Below are positions 1 through 12,609 of a DNA stretch of 64,000 nt, piece by piece; the first letter of the stretch is position 1, and each line of letters opens with the position of its first letter. The stretch comes from Paragordius varius (lineage: Eukaryota; Nematomorpha). The DNA is taken from contig OZ176058.1 of assembly GCA_964247055.1 (NCBI GenBank), positions 2,108,001 through 2,172,000 of the forward strand, written 5' to 3'. A program made the position numbers and the translations under genes. Under the pieces are notes generated by a model, which did no database searches, was not told the DNA's origin, and saw only the letters and a list, made by a program, of their open reading frames with translations.

Positions 1-1056
1 ACACAAAATTTGTACAAAAAATTTATTTGCATGAATAACAAAAGTCTAGGCATTAAATAAGATACTAAACAAGCTAAGAGCCATAGAATTAAAAATCTAA
101 AAGGGCTTATGTATAGAGCTTTGCATATCCCCAAGCGATCCTATAATTATGCCACATATGGCAAAGATAACAATAAGTAAAATTGACATGTCAAATTACC
201 AATTCACAGAATAAAGTTTGATAAATTCTACAATTAAATCGAATAAATAGATTAGGTAAATACAAATGGTCCAATTCCATCACAGTAAATTCTACTAAAA
301 GTGGCTACACAACATCCATCTGAAATTCAAAAATAAAACAACCAATAAATTTAAAAAATACAGTATATCCCCTAGGAAAAAATAAAGGATTTTTTGTAAG
401 AATCAACTCAAAAGTAAAGCCTAATAACTACTCGAAAGAACGAAAAATAACAAAAAAAATATAGCCTATCTAAAAGCCGAAGGTTTAAACCATGGAATGC
501 CTTTTTTAGTATTTTTTTAAAAATTTTTTATACGTATTAAAAATTCACTTGAAGGAAAAAGGCGGAATTTTGGCGTTTAAGTCCGTACTATTTTTTTCTC
601 TCTGATATTTAAATGACATATTTATATTCAAAAGATAGAGTTTAAAACGCTTTATTAAATGATATTAAGTTTATAATATAATAACATTTTATTATAAAGT
701 TATTTTCGATTTTCTCTCGATTTTCTCTTGTTTTTGAAAAATTGAAAAACCTATAATATTTCAAAATCCTGATTGGCGGGATCAAAAAATTTTTCAGATT
801 CGGTTTTAGAACACTGAAATCAGTCATAATTTAAAATTTTGAGTGGTGGTGCTCGAAAATGTCCAAATTTGTCGACTAGTGATATGTAAATAACTAACTT
901 AAGAGAGATTTAAACTACATAGTATCAGCAAATTATTGATGTTTGAATATTTTAAGATCAGATGTTTATAATAATCGGTTTTTGCTTTCCAAATTTTAGA
1001 CTCTATTAAAAAACTTTAAAAATATAGTTTTTTATCTAATTCAGGAGAACAATGCT

Positions 1057-1058
<2 letters not shown>

Positions 1059-1099
<41 letters not shown>
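1059..1099. repeat. (TA)n microsatellite
   Basis: An uninterrupted AT dinucleotide run of about 40 bp. Similar runs recur all over the window and often sit at the junctions of larger tandem units. Confidence 0.9.
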
Positions 1100-1102
<3 letters not shown>

Positions 1103-1504
1103 TCAAAACTTAAATCAATTTGAAATTAAGCTTGGGTAAAAATTAACCCAAAGTGGAATAGCCTACAAAAAGGGTAATAAATTCATAAAAAAAATTTAGA
1201 AAATATTTAAAAAATATCAAAACTCGGCGGTTTTAAAATTATTTTGAAGGAAATTACTTATAACGGATGCCGGTTTACATGAAATTTCCACACCCCCAAA
1301 AAAATGTGTTAGCACAAGAATAATAAATAGACAATTCAATTTCATAGTTTTAAGCACCATACTTTAGAATAATTTTAAAGTTTTTTAATTTTTTTAAACT
1401 AAAAAAGCAAAAAAAAAATAAATATTTGACAAAAACTGTGTCACATCTATAACAATGCGGACGGCAGGCTAGGTTATATTGCTTTTTTTATAACCAAAAA
1501 ATGT

Positions 1505-1763
1505 GCAGTAAAAATGAAATTATACGGACAAAATGTACAAATATAAAGACCTTATAAATGTAAATTTTTTAAAAATAACTCATTTTTTAAATATTAAACT
1601 CTAAGATAGAGCTATTAAGACTAACACAATCAATTTTTTATTTTACAATTCTAACTAAATAGCTTATATAAGAAAAATTAAGGTTTTAAAAAGTATGGGG
1701 TTGTCTTTTGGAAAAAAATATTTGTCTTTCGTTTTATCCGTATAATTTCAATTTTCACTGTAA
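1505..1763. mobile_element. MITE family A copy
   Basis: The ends are inverted copies of a motif beginning CAGTAAAAATTGAAATTATA followed by CGGACAAAA. The inner arms carry AAAGACAA and its complement TTGTCTTT around 'aaaagtatggttgtc'. The element has no coding capacity. The same ends recur at 6796, 34533, 37011, 38599, 39193, 39755, 52547 and in tandem at 61.5-62.6 kb. Confidence 0.7.
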
Positions 1764-2058
1764 TAAATGAACATTTGACGAGCATTTTAAATCTGAACAA
1801 AAACAAAATTGAGTTTTAACTTTGGACAATATAATAATTAAGTTACTTATTAGTAAATGGCTTCGCGGGCCGCATTTTAAATACATGGTATTCAATTTCA
1901 TTAGATTCCAAACATATTGACTATAAAATGCACAATACAATACAATAATTTTTTTCTAGTTCGTTAACACACCAGTTAAATAGACGACTACAGAAAATTT
2001 GTATAAGAAATATCAATTTTACTAAGATTTTATAAGGGCATATTTTAGAGTATTAGAT

Positions 2059-2340
2059 ATACCATTTACGATTCATATTCACCCTTAAACAATACCATTT
2101 ACCTGTGAACAATTCAAATTCACCCTAAAAACAAATTATGTGTTTTTGGGTTAATGTAACTTATTGATGTGAAATATATCTTTTTGGAATTTATTATTTT
2201 TTCAGTATTATTTTAATTTTAAAAAAATTCCTTTTAAAATATATAAAAAATATAGGTAATTTTTAATGTCAAAAAACAATGAATTTATTTTTAGGGTGAA
2301 TTTGAATTGTTCAAGGGTGAATTTGAAGTTTAAATGGTAT
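2059..2340. mobile_element. MITE family B copy
   Basis: Begins ATACCATTTAC and ends with the inverted partner AAATGGTAT. Just inside each end are one or more copies of a short motif, TTCAAATTCACCCT on the left and AGGGTGAATTTGAA on the right, so the terminal inverted repeat is itself a small tandem repeat. The middle reads like other copies ('aattatgtgttttggg...ttattttttcagtatta'). It is non-coding. Confidence 0.75.
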
Positions 2341-2349
2341 ATTTTCCAA

Positions 2350-2390
2350 TTTTCGCGGGCCGCGCGTGTTGAACACCCCTGAACAAAAAC
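2350..2390. mobile_element. hAT-like element terminus (fragment)
   Basis: The GC-rich stretch CGCGGGCCGCGCGTGTTGAA followed by CACCCCTG resembles the CAGGGGTGTTCAA...GGCCCGCG ends common in animal hAT non-autonomous elements. A related fragment with CGCGGGCCGC lies near 1864. No full partner end was found. Confidence 0.4.
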
Positions 2391-3128
2391 TGAAAAATTA
2401 CCGATATGCGATGCAGGATAACACAATAAACCCAACGGAAAAATCATTGTGCAAAGAATAAATATCCAGAATATAAAATTTTTTAAAACCATTTATTTCA
2501 ATATTTGTAAATTTTAGCCCGAAAAAAATGCAAAAATATAGAAAAAATATTTATCTCTCTTATATGTGTGATATACTTGGAAATAAATAATATCACACTA
2601 TATTTTTATATATGTGATGAATAAATAAAAATATAAAATACGTAAAATATTTTAAGAATAGTTCCTTGGTAATTAAGGGGTAGAACATTTTGACTTTTCT
2701 AAAAGTTGGTTTGCATTTTTGTTATACTTAAATTATAATTAATAGACTGCTTTCTTGGAATTTATTATGGTAATTTCCTCTGGCCCAGTAAAACGCAAGA
2801 TATGTCAAAATGGTAGTCTATTAAATGAGCTAAAAACATATTTTTTACAAGAGACATGTTACTAAATTTAGATAAAAACCACACGTTGTCGCAAAATATG
2901 TCCCCAAAATAGAAATATTTTTATAACTTTTCTAGAGCATGAAAATTAACAATGTTATTTATTAGGAGAGCAATTTAATAATTTTAGGTTTTTTGAAACA
3001 TTCACTCGATAGCCAAGTCAGCTTTTTCAAAAGATTATTAAGTATAAAGTGGATAAAAATTTAACAGATGGGAAAATAATTTTGTTATATCGATTTGCTA
3101 ATCACAAATTCAAAATTTTATTGTTAAT

Positions 3129-3373
3129 TACAGTCATGTATCCTTTATTTTATTTAATATTTATATTCTTTCGTTAAATGTGTCGGTATAAATAATTGTT
3201 AGAGAATTGAAAAAACAAGAGCTCTATGGTATTATCATTATCATATTTATCAAAAAAGTATAAGAATTACCATAAAGCTTTATTGTTTTTTCCATTCTTT
3301 ACCAAATATTTATACCCACCCATTTAACGAATAAAAAATAAATTTTTGATAAAATAAAGTATAGATGACTGTA
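3129..3373. mobile_element. Foldback MITE family C copy
   Basis: Almost the whole element is a palindrome. It starts TACAGTCATGTATCC and ends with the complement ...GACTGTA. Each arm holds TTCGTTAAATG, an ATAAATATTTG-like stretch and AACAAGAGCTCTATGG. TA at both ends suits a Tc1/mariner-type target. Other copies lie at 7921, 9575 and 35207. Confidence 0.75.
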
Positions 3374-3466
3374 TATCTTCTATCCATTTGTCATGCCAAC
3401 CAGGTGTAATCAAAAGTCCTTACCGGTTAAGCTAAAAGAAGACGTGAGTGAAAAGAACGCAGAATA

Positions 3467-3715
3467 TACCATTTACAATTCAAATTCACCCTTAAACAAT
3501 TCAAATTCAACCTCAATTAAAATATATGTTTAAGAATAACCTCTATTTTTATATATTTTTAAAAAATTAATTTTTTTTATTTAAATTAAACTAAACTAAA
3601 AACATAATAAATTACGCCATAAAGATATATTTGATATTAATAATGAGTTATATTAGTTCGAAAACACACACTTTATTTTTAGGATGAATTTAAATTGTTC
3701 GAGGGTGAACCTACT
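3467..3715. mobile_element. MITE family B copy, right end decayed
   Basis: Starts ATACCATTTACAATTCAAAT with two TTCAAATTCACCCT-type motifs. The right side carries the inverted motif (ATTGTTCGAGGGTGAA) but no recognisable AAATGGTAT end. Confidence 0.6.
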
Positions 3716-6110
3716 CCATATCAATCATCTGAAATTAAACTACAAACACTCACAAGATAAGGCAGCCAAAGACTAACGTTTTATTTTTATCATTTAGTAA
3801 TCCTCTCTCAACTTTTATAATCGAAAAAGTTTATACGCGGGACGAACATTGCTATTTAATTTCACCGAGAAAATTATCGTTTGCTGTTTTAGAACATATG
3901 ATTTATGTTTCACGGATAAAAACAGGTGAACCCTGATTTCAAAAATATTAAAAGTTGATTATCTTTTCAATATAAAAATGAGTAGGTTCTTTGCAATCAA
4001 ATATAAGATACTTATTAGAATCAACTTATACTAAACATTAATTTGCATAAGCATTACATGTATGAAAAAAACCATGGTGGTTTTTTTACAAAAAAGTTTT
4101 CCTCTAGTTTTTATCTATATAGGTGATAACTAATAAAATTGGTGATATATTATAAAAATATTTTTTTATTAATTTTTTGGAGATATTTGTCATGTAATTT
4201 AATCAAAATCATAATGAATAAAATATTTTATAGTTAAATAGAGGGCGTTTGCATAAATTTATATTATAATAATAAATATTATATATAAATAAAATAATAA
4301 TTAATTTATATTAATTTTCTGTAAAGCTAAAAAGTTAATTGTAAATTTTTTTAAGATTAATCAATCGTATTTATATTAACAAAAAATTTTAAATTTTACC
4401 GTTCCTTATTATATCACGTGATAAACATATGTTTGAATAGAATTTTTGAAAAATTTTACCCAACCAAAACTTACTTAACAATTAAATTAAAATAATATAC
4501 AGTTATAGAAGTTATGTTAAAACTAAATTAGAATATTTTTCTAAAAAAAATGAGCAAATACTATACTTTCTAAATTTTTAATTTTTTTACATAAATTTTT
4601 ATAAAATTACATTGATAAATTATATTGTAAATCCGATTTTTACAAGTCTATTTCTTATCTTGCAAACGAAACGTTGAGTTCTATTTGTAAAACAATCACA
4701 AGTTTCATATATATTGTTTTGTCTTTTAGTATTGTTGCGTTTTATCTGTATAATTTCAAGTAATGTAGGATCGTTTTATAAAATTTTTATCAACAAAACA
4801 TATTTTGGGGTTAGTTTTGTGTCTTAAGGGTTAATTTTATAAATATTATACTAAAGAGCATTGGATATTGTAAAATAAAATTAGCTAACATAAAATTTTC
4901 GGATTGGGCAAAAAAAACTTTAAATTGATATAAATTTGTAACTTCGTATGAAAAATGCGGATTATAAAAAAAATAAAATTAAATAATTGTTGAAATATAA
5001 TGTTTTAAATTTTGATCAAATGTCTATTTATAATATGAAAGCATAAATTAACTCTCTAGATTGAAGGATATAAACAGTCGGAAATGACTGATGTGCTATT
5101 TATAAATTATATGTTTTATACCGTTTTTTATAATTTAGGGAATACAGTTATGAGAGCTCTTATGAGCCATTCGGAATTTTAATTGACCTAAAAGGAATCT
5201 ATTTTAATTTTCTTATGCATAATTTTTTATTTAATAAGATATCTTAATTGATAATATATGAACAAAACAAAAAATATATGAACATATTTTTTCTAAAACA
5301 CAATACCATAATTTTTTAAATCTAGATTTTGTTTAATTAGAATGGCAAAGTGTGAAATAGAGAAATTACTAACTACATAATCAATTTTAAATTTAAATAT
5401 AATTAAATAGCTTATATATAGGAAAAAGTAAGGTTATAAAAAGTATGGTTTCCTTTACAAAAAAATTCTTGTCTTTATATTTTTACGTTTCATCCGTATA
5501 ATTTAATTTTTTATTGTAATTTTATTCATACATATATACCAACAGATATGTTAATCAATCCGCATTTAACCAATTAAACAATCGAAATAACTTGTGCCTG
5601 TATAATCGAAAAAAATGTTTGCAGATATTTTGTGAGATAATTTTTTTGCAAATATTTTTAAGCGCCTTAAAGGTCATAGATTGGATATAAATTGCATTAA
5701 TATTCTAGTATTAATCAAGATATTATTTATTGTTGAAATCGCCGCGCAAAAATTACCCAAAATAATCAATAAGTGTTAAAGTAAAAATTGAAATGATGAT
5801 AAAATGTGTAATTTATAAAAACAATTTCTAACAACCAATCTTTTTTAACCTTGTATTTTTATATTTTTGAATAGTTTTGTTAAAAAAAGCGACTAAACAT
5901 AATCCCTAAATTATATTTGTATCAAAATATGTTATTAATTTAATTAAATTTAGTTCAATCTTGATTAAGGGCGTTCTAATATAAATTATATTCTACCTAC
6001 ATTACGACACAAGTATTTAAATCAAAATGTCCACCCACATTTTCTATGGTAATCAGGAGGTTATTATTCTTACCTTATTGAACAAAAAATATAAAATTTA
6101 TATTATAAAG

Positions 6111-6404
6111 CAGCAGTGGTTCCCAGCCTTTTTTAGTTAGGTTACGCCCCACCAAATCGAAAAAACTTAAAAAAATACAAATATGAAAGTGCAAAATTAA
6201 TTAAAATATTATAACATTCGTTTTCATCAATAAGATCCTTGAATCTGTAGTTGTGGAAATTTTTTTTCATATCTATGAAAAATCTGAATAATTTACACCT
6301 ACCTTATAAACCTTCATTTTTTGTTTCTAGTTTTATTTTTTAATCAAATTCTTTAAAATTTTTGCTTTGGGGGGGGAGGGGGGTGTTGCCCTTGGGAACT
6401 ACTG
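6111..6404. mobile_element. Non-autonomous hAT-like element
   Basis: Left end CAGTGGTTCCCAGCC and right end GGGAACTACTG form the short inverted repeat typical of hAT elements (CAGTGGTTCCCAA type). The flanks ttataaag and taataaaa agree at 6 of 8 positions, consistent with a decayed 8-bp target duplication. A G-rich run lies just inside the right end. There is no open reading frame. Confidence 0.6.
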
Positions 6405-6795
6405 TAATAAAAATGAGATAAATAAAATGTTCAAAAAAAACAAACACTTATTTTAGAAAATAGGGCATAGATATGCAACTTATAATTAATATTGTGATTA
6501 CTCTAATTTATGTAGGAAATATAAAGGTTTAAAAAGTATGTATGATTGGTTGTCTTTTCAAAAAGTAATATACTTTTAGTTAGGTTTTTATAATTTATTT
6601 ACTGTATAACAATCTCAAGGTAATAAACATTATCTTTTTAAAATATTAACGACCTGGGGACGATTTTATGATGTAAAAAAATATTGGAGCAAAACCGTAG
6701 TACATCATAAATAGATGTATCAGAAATTTTAAAATAAAGCTTAATTAAACATTTTTGCCCTTAAATTATGGTTTGTACTTTGCGATTCAAATAAT

Positions 6796-7091
6796 TACAG
6801 TAAAAATTGGAATTACACGGACAAAATGTAGAAATATATGGACAGATATCATTTTTAAAATGCAACCATACTTTATATATCCCAATTTTTAAATAAACCA
6901 TTGTTTAAAATGGTAAAGTATGAAATAGAGATCTATATTGGAAAAATCAATTACATTATATTATTATGCATTTGTAATTAAGAATTTATAATGGAACAAT
7001 TAAGGTTGTAAAAAGTATGATTGTCGTTTGGAAAAAAATATTTGTCTTTATATTTTTGGGTTTAGTCCGTATAATTTTAATTTTTACTCTA
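6796..7091. mobile_element. MITE family A copy
   Basis: Left end TACAGTAAAAATTGGAATTA, right end complementary (CCGTATAATTTTAATTTTTA). Internal arms carry the AAAAGTATG/TTGTC motif shared by the family. Confidence 0.7.
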
Positions 7092-7252
7092 AAAATAAAG
7101 TTGATTCTAGCAAGTTATAAATTATATAATTCCACAAAAAACTTCTGCTAATTTCTGATAAGCAGATGTTTGTAAAAATCAGCTTTTTTAATTTGACTTC
7201 TGATGTTTCAGTATTAGAAATGAAAATTTTTACTACCTTAACACTTGGATAC

Positions 7253-7819
7253 AACACACTCATTTTAGTCCTTCGATTCAAATTGGGGTAGTTGGATACC
7301 CCAGACCCGTTTAAAATCAAATACCTTAAAAAGTATGGAAGGAATCGAAACTATGGCAAAATTTTGCACTTATATAACATTAAAAACCGAAATATATAAA
7401 AAAATTTATTCAAAAATATTTGATATTACTTATTTTAAGCTAAAACCGAAAGGTAAAAATTTAGTCAACGTGACATATGTTCAATGGTAAAATTAAAAAA
7501 TAATCCAAAATAAACCGCTTTTTCTATATCTATCAATGTTAGTTCAATTTAAATAAAAAATTAACTTTAATTTTACCCTTAAAATTAAATGAAGACGATA
7601 TTTTGCAAAAATTTTCTAAAATAAAAATGGCGTCAAAGTAGTTTGACATGGAACTTTTTTTCAAAACAAAATTTTATCAAGATATGTTGGCATATTTATT
7701 TAATTTTTATTAGGATAGAAGCATAAATTTAAATTGAGACCGTTTCCTTCAGTATTTTTTTAAAAATATTATAAATTTAGTCCAGGGTATTTATATACCC
7801 CAATTTGAATCGAAGTGTT
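7253..7819. mobile_element. Inverted-repeat element family G copy
   Basis: The arms carry CTTCGATTCAAATTGGGGTA at the left (7270 onward) and the complement TACCCCAATTTGAATCGAAG at the right, about 570 bp apart. A second, more diverged copy is at 31573-32098. Between the arms is AT-rich non-coding DNA with no transposase frame. Confidence 0.6.
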
Positions 7820-7920
7820 AATCTGTAAAGTATTTTAATTGTTAATCCATATTTTTTGTAAAATCGATATTTTACAGGCAAAAAGTAAAAATTAAAAGAC
7901 ACGTTTTATTTATAAAATAG

Positions 7921-8172
7921 CTATTCATGTTTTAAAATATATTCCTTTATTTTATCAAAAATATATTTTCTATCGTTAAATGGGGGGAGGTATAAATATT
8001 TGGTACAAAATAGAAAAAACAAGAGCTCTATGGTAATTCTTATACTTTTTTGATGAATATGTGATAGATATTGTTAATACCATAGAGCTCTCTTTTTTCC
8101 ATTCTTTAACACATAGTTATACCCATTATAAAGAAAATAAATATTTGATAAAATAAAGGATACGAGACTGTA
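7921..8172. mobile_element. Foldback MITE family C copy
   Basis: Same palindromic plan as the copy at 3129, with AACAAGAGCTCTATGG in the left arm and CCATAGAGCTCTC in the right arm, ending GGATACGAGACTGTA. The left end is decayed, so its start is approximate. Confidence 0.6.
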
Positions 8173-9019
8173 ACTCATTAAGGTCAAAACTTAAAATATT
8201 TAAACGTTAATAGTTTGGTTTTTTTATTACTTTAAGCGCCCAATTTTGGATGGGTAATATATATATATTGTGAATAATCGTAAATTTTTGATTGATGTCG
8301 TATTTTTTCTTTTTTTTACATTTTTTTAGAGAACTTTTGCGCGCACTGAGAAAATCGTTTTGGACATCCCTGATCTAAGTAATACCAAGTAGCTAATATA
8401 TATTGTCTTTAATCAATTTTAATGTTTTTTTTTTACATTTATATATATAAATATCATTTTTTTACTGTATAATTTATTTTGCTGTATTTTAGTAACCAGC
8501 CAATTAATAAATAGATGGCATAAACTATACTTACAAATACCAATTTATTAAAATAACTTTTTTTAATCATCTTTGAAATTTATTTAAAATTTATATAACT
8601 TTTTCCCAACTTTTAAACATCAATATTACGTTTGGAAAGTTTGGTAACATGCATGATCCGTTCAGCGTTTTGTATTGAAGCCTTGACGTTAAGGCTATAT
8701 CTATCTTTTCGGTTAATGTTCTTAACAATTTTTGGCTGAGATGCTATTGATCATATTTCAAAAATTAAATTTATATAATAATTTATATTTTTTTAGCAGA
8801 ATACAATTGCAAAATTATGATTATTATTTTTTTGACATCAAAATTTAATTTTTGACAAATCATTTAAAACTCTTTTCAAATAGATGTATATTATGGCAAA
8901 ATACTTATTTTGTTATGAAATTAGGTTTTTTATTTTAACTTTTATCAATCAAATCCTGAATTACTAAATCATTTATTTTATCATTAACCCATTTTCTTTA
9001 TTTAATATAATTATCAATA

Positions 9020-9204
9020 CAGTGAGCATTTTATTATAGTTGCTTATTTCATACTATAGAGTAGGACAATTTGCAACACAGTAGTGTATGGAAAAAACAA
9101 CACAATGTCGAATAAACAATTTATCCTTTTTTTTTTCATACACCTCTGTGTTGCAAATTGCTCAGCTATAGTGTAAAATAAGCAACCATTAAAATGCACA
9201 TAGT
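9020..9204. mobile_element. Palindromic MITE family F
   Basis: The outer arms (TTGCTTATTTCATACTATAG / CTATAGTGTAAAATAAGCAA) and the inner arms (CAATTTGCAACACA / TGTGTTGCAAATTG) pair into one long hairpin. The related half-end AATGTGGTTGCTTATT recurs near 61850 and 62270. Confidence 0.6.
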
Positions 9205-9574
9205 GAATAAAATATATACTAAAATATTTAAAATATCAAGCACTTGAACTGAAATGTTACCTTTATTTATTATAAAATCTAGGAAAAAAACTATTTTTAA
9301 TAATGATGCGATATACTTATTATGGATATTTCTTACTTAAGATACCTGCCTGTTGACAATATTTGCGATACATACATTTTATCTATATATATCTATAACA
9401 GTTAAAAATTAAAATTATAACGTTAAAATAAAACGACACATTTTTGAAAGAGCAACTCAAACTTTTAAAATTCGTCTTTCTTCTATAAACCACATAATTA
9501 AAAATAATATAATACAATTTAACGCATTACAAATTACATATCTATTTCCCATTTGGCAGTCAAAAAGGATGATT

Positions 9575-9813
9575 TACAGTCATGTATCCCTTATTTTATC
9601 AAAAAATTATTTTCTTTCGTTAAATGGGTATGAATATTTGTTAAAGAATGGAAAAAACAAGAGCTCTATGGTATAAATAATATCATATTCATCAAAAATG
9701 TATAAGAATTACCATAGAACTCTTGTTTTTTCCATACTCTAACAAATATTTATACCCCCCAAATTTAACGAAAGAAAATAAATTTTTGATAAAATAAAGG
9801 ATACAAGTCTGTA
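9575..9813. mobile_element. Foldback MITE family C copy
   Basis: TACAGTCATGTATCCCTTAT at the left and GGATACAAGTCTGTA at the right, with the shared GAGCTCTATGG core in both arms. This is one of the better preserved copies. Confidence 0.75.
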
Positions 9814-10422
9814 TATGTAAATCAAAAATTAAATATTAAGTATGATGATTAATAATAACAAGAGGTATTATGCTAACATGTTGATAAAAACCACTAAATA
9901 TATGGGTTTAGATACCATCTCTCACAGATTAGTATTTAAAAGTATAATTTGGCATATCTAAAAAAAATAATCAATCGAATTTTGATGGGCTTATACAATC
10001 TGACAATTATACTCAATTTATAGTTGGTCCATTCTCATCCCGTTTAAAAACTCTATATCTAACACAGATATGTAGGGCCTTTATCATTAGCCCAAAATAT
10101 ATATCATTTTTCAAGCAAAGGGAACATTTATTCCAGCAAACGCAACATTTTTCAAGCAGGGAAAACTGAAAAAATGTTGCATCTCAAAAAATGGACTGGA
10201 TAAAAAATGTTGCCTTTGACTTACGATTGATATTACCCTTTGCCTAAATATAATCTGTCTTTTTAGTCAAAAGCAACATTTTTTCAAGCAAACGCAGCAT
10301 TTTTTTTCAAGCAATAACAATCGAAAAAATATTGTGTTTGAATAAAAAATGATATCTCACCAATAAAACACATAATCTTGTTTCATTCCATCTCGAAAAA
10401 TATTACTATTCAATAAACCATA

Positions 10423-11389
10423 TTAGAGTATGAGTAAGTATATATACCATTTGCACTTCAAGAGTGTCCTTGAACACTTCAAGAGTCCTTTGACTTTTTT
10501 GTTTTGTTTTAATTTTTATCAATCAAATCGTCAATAATTTATCTATTTTATTGTTTAAACCTATTTTCAATTATTTAACATAAATTTTAAATCGTTGATC
10601 TAAGAAACCGTATATCTTTATTAATTACTTAAAATAATCCTGGATATTTATAAGATTTTAACACGAAATGAAAAAATATATAAGTTTTCTGAGTTATTAA
10701 TTAAAATTTTTCATTAAAAACATTTAAACAATAATTTTGTTCACTTAAAAAAATAGTTTGAAACAAAAAAGTGGTTTTTCAATAAATTTTTTTATTTTTA
10801 AATGAATAAATATATAATAAATAAAGAAAATTAGGTTAATAAATAATAAATAAATGCAAAAATTATGTTAAATCAAAATTTATAAATTTTAAGGACCAAC
10901 TTGATATGTTCAAGGACCAACTTTAAGTGTTCAAGGACACTCTTGAAGTGCAAATGGTATATTGCTAGAAAGTAACTTATCAATGCCATGAAATAGCATA
11001 TTCAGCATTGCAAAGAGAATTATTATTGGCAAATATTAGTAAAAAGTGAAGAATAACTATAAGCCAATAATAAATCCTTTTAATATTGTCAACGAGAACG
11101 AATATTTTATGTTAAAATGATAATTTAAATATTGTCGTAAAATTTATTAAATTTAACTATATATCCAAAATTTTAGATAAATGGAAGTATCTTTTTCAAT
11201 GGATTAACTAAAACAAAATAATAATAAGATATAATTAAAAAAGCAAAATTTGAAAAAAAATGTATCGAAAATTTTGGATATAGTTAAATTTAATAAATTT
11301 TACGAGAATTCAAATTATTATTTAAATAATTCCTTTTTTTGGCAATAATTTATAACTTTCTAGCAATGTATACTTTTACTCATACTGTA
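10423..11389. mobile_element. MITE family E copy interrupted by another element
   Basis: The left end GAGTATGAGTAAGTATATA matches the right end TATACTTTTACTCATACTGT as an inverted repeat. The adjacent inner motif TTGCTAGAAAGT occurs only after the inserted element (10444-10960) and pairs with ACTTTCTAGCAA near 11355. A second copy of this family, without that insert, is at 39872-40071. Confidence 0.6.
10444..10960. mobile_element. MITE family B2 nested in family E
   Basis: Ends ATACCATTTGCACTTCAAGA / TCTTGAAGTGCAAATGGTAT are perfect inverted repeats. They extend into GTGTCCTTGAACA / TGTTCAAGGACAC motifs, and an extra copy of the motif lies inside each end. The outermost ATACCATTT is shared with family B, but the rest differs, so this is a sister family. 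It splits a family E element and is therefore younger. Confidence 0.7.
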
Positions 11390-12609
11390 TATTGGGTTAT
11401 TCAACATATCATGATGTTGGTTAATTTTCAATATTTGTGTTATATAAAATAAATTTTGTCCATAATTAAGTAAACTTAAATACAACTAGATTTTGTTTTT
11501 TATTAACTGCAACAATTTTCACAAATTGTAAGCAAATTTATTAATTATGATCAGAGTTTTAAAACATTAATTAATGATTTCCATTTAAAAGACACAGAAA
11601 ACATATCAATATTATGCAATAATAAATAGCATTTGACCTACACAAGTATGCAATAAGTAAGCTTAAAAAAATAATAATTTATACGCAAAAAAATTCGTAA
11701 TTTAGCAACATTATTAAGTAAAAATTGTGATATTAACTGAGTTTAAAATGACTAGTTAATTTTTTGACTTAAAAAGGTGTTTTTGAAAAAAAAACATTCA
11801 AAATATACATTAATTGCTTAAATTAAATATTTGAAAAATCAAATCAAAAATTTTAGCACAATATCAATAATTAGTAGTTAGATATGGCAATATAAAATAA
11901 AAATTAGAGTATATTGGGGGTGCATTTTAAAAGTGTACAGTGATTTCTAGAATTACATTTGATGATAATTGATTGCTTGTATTTATAAGTTGAAAATATT
12001 TGATATATGCGCACAGAGAATGTGATCTAAAAAAAAATATAAATATTAAATTAATAAATATTATTTATACTAAAATCATAAACTAAAATAGTTTTTAAGG
12101 AAAAATTATAAATTTTGAAACATTACAATACAATCCCAATTTTAAATAATTTTAACTTTTACAAAACCATTTTTTTCTAGCCAAAAACTCAAATCATCAA
12201 ATTTTACAAAAATTTGCAATAAAAACTATACTTAAATAAGCATTATTGATTTATAAAATCAAGAACTTTAAATATTTTAATTTTTTATAATTAACACCTA
12301 TATTTACTGAAATTTATCATTTTTTTAAACTTTTAAAAAATCATAAACCATTTAAATCAGTTTTCTATAAAATCAGTAAAATATATATACTTTTTTTAAT
12401 AATTTACAACTCTCAAAATTTTAGTATTAAAACTAACAAATAATTCACTTAAATTTCAAGCATTCATCATAAACTCAATTTTTAAAAACCAAATAAATTG
12501 CTTTAAATCGGTCAAAAATGACAAATTTTTCATCAAAAAAAGTCAAAATTTAACCATTTTTTTCCATTTAAAAAAACTTATTTTCCTGTCAAAAGACTTA
12601 ATTCTAGAT

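Larger units (their letters stand above)
1..12600. other. AT-rich intergenic region without a recognisable gene
   Basis: I found no exon-like stretch on either strand. Open frames here are short and of low complexity. The identifiable content is decayed short inverted-repeat elements, listed separately, plus (TA)n and A/T runs. Stretches between the listed repeats (for example 3.7-6.1 kb, 8.2-9.0 kb and 11.4-12.6 kb) show nothing beyond AT-rich sequence and MITE halves, such as fragments of the A family near 4713-4770, 5432-5522 and 6525-6615. Confidence 0.7.

Noticed and set aside
3129-3373. Long hairpin considered as a microRNA precursor
   Set aside because: The same hairpin occurs at four places with matching termini, so it is a transposable element.
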